64,000 nt of DNA, taken from positions 25,572,604 to 25,636,603 of the forward strand of contig OY365810.1 of the NCBI GenBank assembly GCA_959347315.1, read 5' to 3'. Each line of letters starts with the position of its first letter. Position 1 is the stretch's first letter. The position numbers were made by a program, and so were the translations under genes. Under the pieces are notes generated by a model. The model saw only the letters and a list, made by a program, of their open reading frames with translations, was not told where the DNA came from and did no database searches. The DNA comes from Bimastos eiseni. Lineage: Eukaryota > Annelida > Clitellata > Crassiclitellata > Lumbricidae. Of this stretch, positions 23,739 through 64,000 are shown piece after piece.

Positions 23739-23834
<96 letters not shown>
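23664..23834. repeat. (AAT)n microsatellite
   Basis: About 170 bp of AAT units with a few AAC/GAT interruptions. It is the tail of the retroelement fragment just upstream. The poly-Asn/Ile/Leu frames are artefacts. Confidence 0.97.
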
Positions 23835-23835
<1 letters not shown>

Positions 23836-26210
23836 TACTAATAAACCATCTGCGAAGACTAGCCATTCCAGAACAGTACCCCTAATTTTTTTAATCCCGA
23901 AGGATAATATGTACTTCGAGAGGAAAAAATAATAATACAATGTCATTGCACTAAACTAGAAATATTCAACACAATGTTCATTTATTTGGCCTCGGGGGAA
24001 GAAAATAATAAGAGTAATTGATATAAAAATAATGATACTAATAATCTAATTTTGATTTTTGTGATACAGAGGTTGCACGCATCTTAAACATAGTTATTCC
24101 ACACGTGAACATAATTATATTTATATAGGGAATATATAGCAGCTGGTCACAGGTAAGAAATAATAGCACGTATCACAAGTGTACCTCAACTAAACAGCAG
24201 GGCTAAGGCCATCGTCTGCCTTTCCTCAAGCTATGTAGGTCAAAGTCAGTTTAGAAGTTGTCTGATTTCCATTGATGACACTTTGTGATTGTCATCGAAA
24301 ATTTATGTAGCGCCATATCAGAGAAACTCAGCATCCAAACAGATAGCCACAGCGTGCATGCGCATTGCACAAGCCTAGTATGTTTTCTATCATAGGAAAT
24401 TTTCATTATGTCCGTAATTACAAATGATAATGTATCATGAATGACACGATACCGACATCACAGTTATGCCGCGCACAAGCACGATATGTGCGCACGCGTG
24501 CACTGCACACGCAAGGTGTTTGATAAATGCTGATACATTACATAGGCACACGTCATCTATACGTCAGTGACATACTTAAAACATGTGATATTCATAATAT
24601 ACAAGAAACAAATGTCGGATGTGCATCACACGTCCATCCCTGTATGACACATTTGCTGCTTAAAAATACACGACAGATGCACATTAACACTTGACTCTCG
24701 AGACCTATTCTCTTCCGAAGTTTCGTGTCAGCAGGCAGTAAGTAGTCTAGCCAGAGCGCACACGAAGACATAAATTGGTTGGTAACAAAGGTAAGAGAGA
24801 ACAATGTCACACGCGCAGTGTTTGACAAGAGAAGCGACAAACATAATGGGATGATAAGCAGACCCGTATTCGAATGACTCTTCTTGCGGGAAATTCCGCC
24901 TCCTTGCTCTTGACTGGCTTTTCCAAACACACCAGGTGGAGGAGCTGCTTGCACACTCCAGGAAACAGGTAGAATGGAGCGGCAATCGGTGTTTCGATGA
25001 ATATGACACCTGAAGCTTTACCAACTCTCTCCAAAGCAGACTGAATAGAAATCAGAACAATTTTGTAATGTACTTTATTTCACAAATCAAAGATCTAGTA
25101 CATGAAGCAGATTGTTATTGAACCAATTATTATTTTATAATAATTTATTATCATTATTGATTATTATTATTATTGTACTAATTTTAATTCCAATGTAGTA
25201 TTATTATTATTTACGCATTTGCTAAAAGTCACTGTCTAATGACTAAGCATTTATTGTCAGCAATAAGCAGCTGCGAGTTAAGGACTTGATCAAGGCCCTT
25301 ACACAGTGTGACCTATTCCTCCCAATCAGTAGTAGAGGTTCCACTCTTAACTCCTACGTTGCCTGAAGACTGCCTTATTTCCTCGGCGTTGTGACGCTGA
25401 GATCGCTCCTGAATAGTGAAAAAGCGCTTGATAAATACTCAGATACGATACAATACAGTAAAACCGTCTCATACATATATATATGATGACAGAGCCTGAA
25501 CTCTGCACGCTATAAGGTCAGCTCACTGACTCATCAATTATCGTGACACACTCCTATCTCCTTGACAACTTAAATTAATCTAACCATAAGGTAGATTTAT
25601 CAGCATGCAAATTGAGAGGATTTGGATAATGAAATTAATCCAGCCTTTTGACACCAGATTAATCGCATATGGGCTCCAAGAGAGATTATGATTTTTGTGC
25701 AACCATTATTCTAAATTAATGCCCAATATAACATAACATTTGCAGATACATCCTAAGATACTCCATAAACGAATACAGCGCATACAAACAATCGTAAACC
25801 AAAGACTGAACAGGATAGAACAAAGGACACGATGATACATAATTATGTCATGTAAGACGAGGCAAAATAAATATGTTTAATAATAGGATTTGTATTTTTA
25901 TCGTGCTCTATTATAGCCTAGCATTGTGATCCTGCAATCCCCGATTAGCGTGACATGGCGTGTTACCAGATAAATTACCAATCTGCATTTTACATCAGTT
26001 ACATATTACGCATTCACTGAAGAACGCAAATAGTAATTGAGAATCTATATTATAGCGCAACTCCAAGAGAGTCCACTTTGCTAAATAAGTAGAATAAGTT
26101 CAGCAGGGTTATTAAACATGCGCTCTATAACTAGACATTACAATATTCCATCGAATCACATATACCCACACATACTTATTTCAAATTACATACTCACACA
26201 AGCATATACT
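23835..26210. other. Region downstream of the last confident Ahr exon
   Basis: Mostly AT-rich unique sequence. 25255-25440 looks like an old SINE/LINE end: it includes GACTTGATCAAGGCCCTTACACAG, related to the SINE body at 12320, and ends AAGCGCTTGATAAATACTCAGATACGATAC. A minus-strand candidate exon near 24.9 kb is entered separately. Confidence 0.4.
24807..24929 (-). CDS. Speculative further 3' exon of Ahr
   Basis: Between about 25040 and 24800 the minus strand has several candidate 3' splice sites (TTCTATTCAG, AGCTTCAG, GCAAGCAG). Entered with the phase left by the 26731-26981 exon, the site at GCAAGCAG opens a frame starting PPPGVFGKASQEQGGGISRK. Frames from the other sites end at stops or read less like protein. 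No homology supports this, and the true C-terminus of Ahr may be elsewhere. Confidence 0.15.
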   Translation of the reverse strand, partial: CLEKPVKSKEAEFPARRVIRIRVCLSSHYVCRFSCQTLRV

Positions 26211-26214
26211 TTAT

Positions 26215-26315
26215 TATTATCATCAACATTATTATATTTATTATTATTATTATTATTATTGTTATTATTATTATTATTATTATTACTGTTACTATTGTTA
26301 TTATTATTATTATTA

Positions 26316-26347
<32 letters not shown>

Positions 26348-26360
26348 GTAATTATTGCTA
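26215..26360. repeat. (ATT)n microsatellite
   Basis: About 145 bp of ATT units with GTT/ACT interruptions. Confidence 0.95.
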
Positions 26361-26730
26361 TAGGTTTTCGTCCCCATCGGGCTGAACGAAAGAGCCCCTG
26401 AATGCCACTGCATTAAAACGTTGTGTACAAATAGACAGACGTTGAAAAAGATGAGTTGTTTCGCGAGGGTCTCCCATTGCCTGTGTCATTATTATTATTA
26501 TTACAATTATAAATTGTATCGTATTATTATTTGCACCCTGATAAATCTACTTTATGTTTAGATTAATTTCATGTATACATATAAATGTCTGGTAATTCTA
26601 GATCGTACACAGATTGTACTGTGTACACTGACATCTGGATGTATTGTGGGTGTGCTTGTGTGGTGTTTGTATGTGCCCGCGTGTCTGTTTGTGTGTGTCC
26701 ATATAAATTGATGTTGGCGTCGTGACTCAC

Positions 26731-58176
<31,446 letters not shown>

Positions 58177-58349
58177 CTAAAACGACAGTGGCAAATTTAA
58201 CTGAATGGTTGGTTGGTGTCTCCGCACGGGAAACAACAAGAACTCAAACATTTCTATCACTAAAATTTTGTATCTGAGACATGCATGCATCCCTCAGGAC
58301 TTCAAAAATTAGAGGTAGCTTTTCCTGAAGTTGCTTTTAGCAAAAGGAC

Positions 58350-58502
58350 CTCGGTCGTGTGACAAGCTTATGTTCTCCCTGAAGTTGGTCTATCTTATTT
58401 ATTTCTAACTTTTTGTGTTATCGCTTGTATTTCAGTTCATGTACATGCTGTGCGTTCGCAGACAATTTTAATAAAGAATATACTTACTTACTGACTTATT
58501 TA
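58350..58502 (+). repeat. Probable LINE 3' end with (CTTA)n tail
   Basis: Ends CGCAGACAATTTTAATAAAG then AATATACTTACTTACTGACTTA. A unique body running into a short CTTA tail is typical of LINE 3' termini. No coding part remains. Confidence 0.45.
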
Positions 58503-58574
58503 CCTAAATCTTAGTATGAGGCCACATTTATCAAAACAATGAAATATTATGATAATCAAAACATCACAATCTGA

Positions 58575-58755
58575 CATATTGTACTATGCTATGCGATACT
58601 ATACTACTCCATGCCATGTCATGCTATGTCATGTCATGCCATACCATACCATACTATACCATAACATAACATAATATATCATACTATACCGTACTATGCT
58701 ATACTATACTATACCATACCATACTATGCTATGCAGCCTATGCTATGCTATGATG
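58575..58755. repeat. Pentanucleotide CATAC/TATGC-type array
   Basis: Imperfect CATAC, CTATA, CTATG and CATGC pentamers for about 180 bp. Confidence 0.9.
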
Positions 58756-61700
58756 CACCGTATGTACAGTCTGTCCACTTGCGGTGATAAGCAGCACATT
58801 GCATGCATCGTCAATCTTACAATGATTGGAGGACAATACTGTCAATTCATTCCAAAGGCATCGAATTATTCAGCGGTAATGGACCATAATTAGATCATTT
58901 GTATTGACCTATTATATTATCTTAAAGGAGCATCATCATTCTTCATTTGTTTTCATGTAAACAGATATCAACTTCACGGAGAAATTCTCCATACTGCAGT
59001 TAACGATAAGTCATCGGCGGGAGACATTGAGACAAAAATGTATCCTTTTAAGTCAATGTATATACGATACACAAGTTTCATCTTCGCTGGTGGAATCCCA
59101 TTTCTTGGTTTGTGTAGTCCATATAAGCATGTATTGCATAGGTCCCATTCAGTCAGTATTTCTGTTGTCTTCCATTTGTAAAATGAACGCCGTTAAGTGG
59201 ACGTTGCCAGAGGCTAAGTCATGGTCATACGCCGCGAGATCCGTAACAATTGGCCGACAGAGGCGTGTACTTCGGGGAAATGACCAAATTGGATGGACAG
59301 TGGTCAGTAATTAGGTATACTTCGGTAATGAAAAAACCATGGTCTGGGACGGCGAGGAACCCTGTAGGCTGAGATGGAGCAGACGAGATAAATTAGAGAC
59401 AGAGCACAGATGCAGTTATGTTGGGTCTTTGAATAGCATCACCATAATCAATCAAGACGATTGCTGGTGTGAGGCAATCTATCATCTGCAATTTGTTGTA
59501 GTACTCAGAGTGATAATCAGCCTTCGAACTCAACAACTTAAAATACTATATCTGTTTACATACATAAGCATATATATTAATATATTATATATGAACATAA
59601 CTGAATTTTTTCAATTTTGTATATTGATTTTTCCTCATGATAATTCTACGCCTTATGTTAGCATTATTATTGCCGAAGCGACAATGTCTTTTAGCGACGC
59701 CCATATTGGTTTTTGGGCAGTTGCTGTTCGAAGTTTCTTCATGCATGTTCTTCAATATTTACTGAAGTAATATTTATTTATCTATATTTGCTTATCGATA
59801 AGCTTGACTTTGCTTTAACTGGTGAATCGTGATCTTACATGTAGTGACCTACATGTATGTCGTTAAAAAACATTCCCAGATATCCTTAAACGCCCCTCTA
59901 GAGAAGAAAATGTATACCAACTACCAGGTGAAGTCTAAGAAATAATACATAATCGCATATCGAAGTCATTGATACGACCCTTTTATGCTCTCTGTTACAG
60001 AGACAGTGATCCAGAAATGTTAATAGGAATTATTGCTTTGAGGTACATAAACCATAACATACGATCCTTCAGGGACTTTAGCATTGTTTAAAAATAATAG
60101 AAAAACGTCTGGAACGGCCCTTATTCGGCGTTGAAGTCTAGGGTCGTAAAAGTATGAAATGTTTTGAACAATATTATGCAATACATTATAAAATACATGT
60201 ATCCCGATTAGGTCAGATTTGCTGTTGGCACTTTCCAACCAGAGACAAAACGATGCTCAGACTGAGGTCTTTATAGTATAGTTGACATGGACTTCACCTG
60301 TATACTGACACAAGGTCATCTGTACATTAGTCACAAATATTGTAATTTTAACTAATAACTTCTATAGCGCCGATGTCCACCGCACAAAGCATTAACCGAT
60401 GGCGCGCCAAGACCAGCCCGTGTACTCTGTACAGCTATGTAGGTCAATATATAGAAGACTAATTCCTTAAGACAGTCAGTCTATAGAACTACACTCGTAT
60501 GTGATAAGTAGTTCGAAAGGGTTACAAGAAGAGAACGAAATGACATAAGCCACTGAGCAGAACGGACAGATTGGCCTCATTCCTCAGAAGGGGAAGAACG
60601 TCCCTATAACGACGATCGGAGCAGCCTCTTTGTGGCAGCCAATTACACGCCTCTCTTTTCACGCCATCCAGAAGAAATAAGGGCCATTAGCTGTCGTCCA
60701 GATGCCCCCAAATTATACCTAATCAGATGTCAAATCCAAGGCTGTATGACCACGGTGGCCAACCAAACTGTAGTAAAGCCCAGTCATCCGTCCAGCCAGC
60801 TTTCACCTGGCCGAATTCCCCGCTGCTCTCAATCAAGCAAATATAGCCAGCAAAAACCATACTCGTATACCACGACTACGGAGAGGAGGTGGGTGCCCCA
60901 TCTCTTTTCACGTTAAATTATTGTGTGCTGCGCTTCGGCCGCTAACCTGTAATTGCCGAGGACTGAAATGACAGGTTCAGCGAGGTAGCGAGACCAAATC
61001 GGGAGAGGCAAATTTATTGTGTGTTTATCTCGAAAAATCAGACGGAAAAGATTGGGCTGCAGCGTGGAAACAATGGGACCGGTCGAACGGCCCCCAAGTG
61101 CTCGCGCTGTCGATAAAAAGGTTCCGGTGCATTAATACAACGCTAAACCTATCATTTGGAGCATTTTCAGTTCAAGAGAAATACAGCGTACGCAGCCGCC
61201 ACTTTGAAGTCCGGACGTTTATTTATAAATTGGATTCTCGTCATTGCTTATTGGCGGAGTTCAATTTGCATATCTGAACTCATCTATAAATAAAAAGCCA
61301 ATGTACCACAATTCAATCACAGAACAATACCTATTGGTCTAGTAATTTAATTCAAAGTGCAGATATATAAACAGCACATTATACGTTAACGCTGTTTAAC
61401 AGATTTGTATATACATCTAGAAGAATTCTATATTCGTTGGGTATTCCACGAGATGGCAAGTTGAGACACTTAAAAAACGGTGTACTGGCATTGGTGTTTC
61501 TCTTTTCCGACAAGTATAGCTCTATAGGCGCCGGAATGTTGTTTTTAAAACAAACTGTTAGAAGTTCAACTCTCAGTGGCAAACCATCAGTAGGCCTACT
61601 CCAGAGTTGGAAGAGTATAGGTGTACATGCTAATGCCATACAGCAAGCCAACAATAAATTAACTATATATCGTTTATATATCAACACTAAACGTGCAGCC

Positions 61701-62280
61701 ATATATAGGTCTACTAAATGGAGTTCTGTGATCTCACATGCATGAAAAACATTGTTGACTCCTCTGATAGATACAAGAACAGAAACTGAATGCTCAATTT
61801 CTGTAAGAAAGACGGAGTTAATGTATAGTGTACGACGCCAATTATTCTGAGTGTTAAGGTCAGAAGTAAAATCTTGATCCATCACTAAAATTTCCCATGC
61901 ATACGCCACAGTGTGCATATACAAGCCAATAAAGTTATATCCAACGCGTCCTGAGTTCTTGACAATCGACCAACCAGTGAGTATTTCATCGCTATTTGCT
62001 TATGACCATCCAACAGAAGTTAGAAAGGTTAGCATCTGATCAAAGGACAACAGCCAGCATCTGATGAAACCCCGATCTTGGTCTCGTCTCATATGGGTAT
62101 ACATGGGCTTATACAATATACCTGCATACCCGGGTTTTGTCTCGGTTTTGTTCTGTTCACATGGACTGACTTTCCTGGTTCATCTCAATTGGTCTCGGCT
62201 CGACAGAGCATAGACAGACTATAGCTATTACTCATGAAATATTGAGAATGTGTATACCATACATGATCTGATTGGTGGTT
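58756..62280. other. Region upstream of the Ahr bHLH exon
   Basis: No exon of the expected Ahr N-terminal type is seen on the minus strand. A repeat end in minus orientation (AACTTCTATAGCGCC) lies at 60357-60371. About 60580-61280 is a GC-moderate non-repetitive island with CCTGTAATTG at 60946. TAGGCCTA at 61591. Confidence 0.5.
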
Positions 62281-62285
62281 CTGTA

Positions 62286-62356
62286 TTTATCGATAGTAAT
62301 CTATAGATTACTATCGATAAACCGGCGATAGGCCTTATATATAAGGCCCATCGCAG
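62286..62356. repeat. 36-bp perfect palindrome plus adjacent imperfect palindrome
   Basis: 62286-62321: arms TTTATCGATAGTAATC and GATTACTATCGATAAA around a TATA centre, with no mismatch. 62327-62356: GCGAT-A-GGCCTTAT, then ATAT, then ATAAGGCC-C-ATCGC, a second palindrome with one mismatched position. Such sequences can extrude cruciforms and may be transposon termini or target hot spots. Confidence 0.95.
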
Positions 62357-62691
62357 CACAAAGGTTAAATTTATTGGCCGGCACTATAGCAGCAGCAGCG
62401 CGCCCGGTGTAGGCATATATAAAGCAGGCTTACATACAGCACAGGTCGATCTGAAATTCCTCAATGCACAGACGATATCAACAATGAAGAAACAGGATCT
62501 GATGGCTGCACGCAACACCGAAATTTGAACCAGAATAGGTCGAAGACAGATTGAAGAAGCCTTATATGCACTCATCAACGACCCAATGGTTCACAGAATC
62601 ACTGCTCAGGACCTGACTTAGGCCTTATAAGTCACCTGACATCGTTACCAACCCGCAACAAAGAGAATCAAATTAGAGCTTCATGCCGCGC

Positions 62692-62693
<2 letters not shown>

Positions 62694-62737
<44 letters not shown>
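62694..62737. repeat. (TA)n microsatellite
   Basis: About 40 bp of perfect TA units. Confidence 0.97.
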
Positions 62738-62741
<4 letters not shown>

Positions 62742-64000
62742 ATAAAAACTGTTCTGGTAATTTGCAGGAACGCGAGAATGGCACCGTTCCAGACAGCGAA
62801 GACCGAACGGAACCGTTCCACGTATGCGCTGGTGAGATCGATGGTTTACAGCGTCGGGGTTCATCGGGCATGCATTTCATAAATAATTAAAGCAGTGTAC
62901 CGACTGCCCCACCTTCACCGTTGCACAACTCCTCGAGGAACTCGGAACAACCTTTCGGCTGCGCCCGTGCTCTGTATATTATATCGGCGATGGTTTGCGT
63001 GCGTGCGGATGACCCGTCGGACAAAGGTGACATCAACAAAAAAGATAATCAGCATATATTCTCTGCTCATTAATACCTTCTCCCGATCTGAAATCCACTA
63101 AAAATTAGCAGCAGTCATGCAACACCTGTATTAGACAGGAGGGCGACTTAATCTTAGCTGCATTAGCCCTTGTTTGGCAAAGACGACGACGACGACGACG
63201 CGAGCGGACGAAGGGAAAGGGCGGCATTTCTTCCCCGGCGAGACAACATCTTGTCAAAAATCATGCGCACGGTATCGGTCTCAGAAGGTGGACGAGTAAT
63301 TCGGCCAATTAGGCGTATTCCTACGCCGACGAATAATCGATAGGCAAACACGAGTCCATGCTGGAGACGGCGCGGAAAAGTTGGCGAAATAATGGGAGAG
63401 ATAATTCCCGTGCTTTTTCATACAATTTTCCTGGTCAATCAGTGCAGACGGTGGAATACAGATCCAGCGCCGGATGACAAAGATCCTCAGCGCCTCTCTG
63501 CCACACAATTCAGAGAGTCCTCGATTGCAGAAGTTAATGGCGGGGTGTGGTCCATTTAATTTGCGATATATGCCCACATATAGGCTACGCTGCGGTAAAT
63601 GTTCACTGTTTTACCAGTGGCGAAATGCCGCTTTCTATATGACTGATTTCGGTTGATGGAAATTAAATCTTCATGCTGAAGTTTAGAAATCGTAAATGAA
63701 ATTGAAGACGATATTCACGTCATGGAATAAATAGCCCAGATCGGTTATAGATTATATTACTGCTTGGTGTAATTTTCATTATTTTTATAGGTCAAACTTT
63801 CCTAAATAATTGTGCGGATTGGACTCTGTTTTGGTGTTCTCTAATGACTTATTTAATAAATTAATAAAATGTTGTCGCGTGTTATTCTTGTTCGGTGGAT
63901 GTTCGGTGCTATGGATGCCATCTCTGAATGGCTGTGATGGGCTCCAACCGCCTTCTTCCCAACGCAACTAAAACTCAATTCACCTGACTATAGATGATCA
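62738..64000. other. No gene recognised at the window edge
   Basis: 62880-63370 is GC-moderate and non-repetitive apart from a (GAC)n patch at 63180-63200. No splice-bounded exon identified. The first Ahr exon and promoter may lie beyond 64000. Confidence 0.45.

Noticed and set aside
59027..59770. Two + strand open frames of 95 and 143 codons
   Set aside because: Hydrophobic, AT-driven composition, no family match and no splice context; also checked, without success, as the missing first Ahr exon region on the opposite strand.

Overview
This is a eukaryotic nuclear window from an animal, with intron-split genes, GT/AG splice sites, abundant microsatellites, non-LTR retrotransposon relics and tRNA-derived SINEs. 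The aryl hydrocarbon receptor encoded here looks closest to mollusc/lophotrochozoan receptors I can recall, so a marine lophotrochozoan is my best guess. That rests on memory of the family, not on a search. A 200-base run of N at 33069-33268 is an assembly gap.

Two protein-coding genes are clear. (1) On the + strand, 15618-18140 is one uninterrupted CDS for a TRIM-NHL protein: RING, two B-boxes, coiled coil, long disordered linker and a C-terminal NHL propeller. A 3' splice site at 15365 suggests a preceding 5'-UTR intron. (2) On the - strand, an aryl hydrocarbon receptor gene (Ahr; spineless in flies) spans at least 58176 down to 26731. I reconstruct ten exons. The bHLH exon (57986-58176) is separated by a ~22.5-kb intron from a compact group of PAS exons (35534 to 30634). 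A large exon (28204-29586) and a C-terminal exon (26731-26981) follow. Codon phases agree across the junctions; the weak points are the 5' edge of the exon near 34003-34216, the missing first coding exon (no MYA..KRRR-type exon found up to 64000) and the true C-terminus (possibly near 24.9 kb). A third, weak candidate is a + strand first coding exon at 1843-2068.

Layout. 1-11.4 kb: low-complexity tracts, SINE-like pieces and mostly featureless sequence. 11.4-15.1 kb: a (CTGC)n tract, a tRNA-derived SINE, a LINE 3' end, then a dead reverse transcriptase element between AAT/ATT arrays. 15.1-18.1 kb: the TRIM-NHL gene. 18.1-26.7 kb: intergenic, with a purine tract, a degenerate TAATCC-type array, a (CAGT)n array and a second 3' fragment of the same retroelement between AAT arrays. 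26.7-58.2 kb: Ahr. Its giant intron holds a LINE cut by a ~405-bp (GATA)n array, a ~180-bp local duplication, a GGCAAT hexamer array, a pyrimidine minisatellite and several non-repetitive islands that could be regulatory. 58.2-64 kb: 5' side of Ahr, with a 36-bp perfect palindrome.

The two main genes have no evident functional link. Ahr would encode a ligand- or developmentally regulated bHLH-PAS transcription factor that pairs with ARNT/Tango. The TRIM-NHL protein would be a RING E3 ligase and/or RNA-binding regulator. I found no clearly new genetic system. The most interesting non-genic signals are one 3'-end motif shared by about sixteen repeat loci, a roughly ten-fold excess of the palindrome TAGGCCTA, and a recurrent CTGTAATT motif in the non-repetitive islands around Ahr intron 1.
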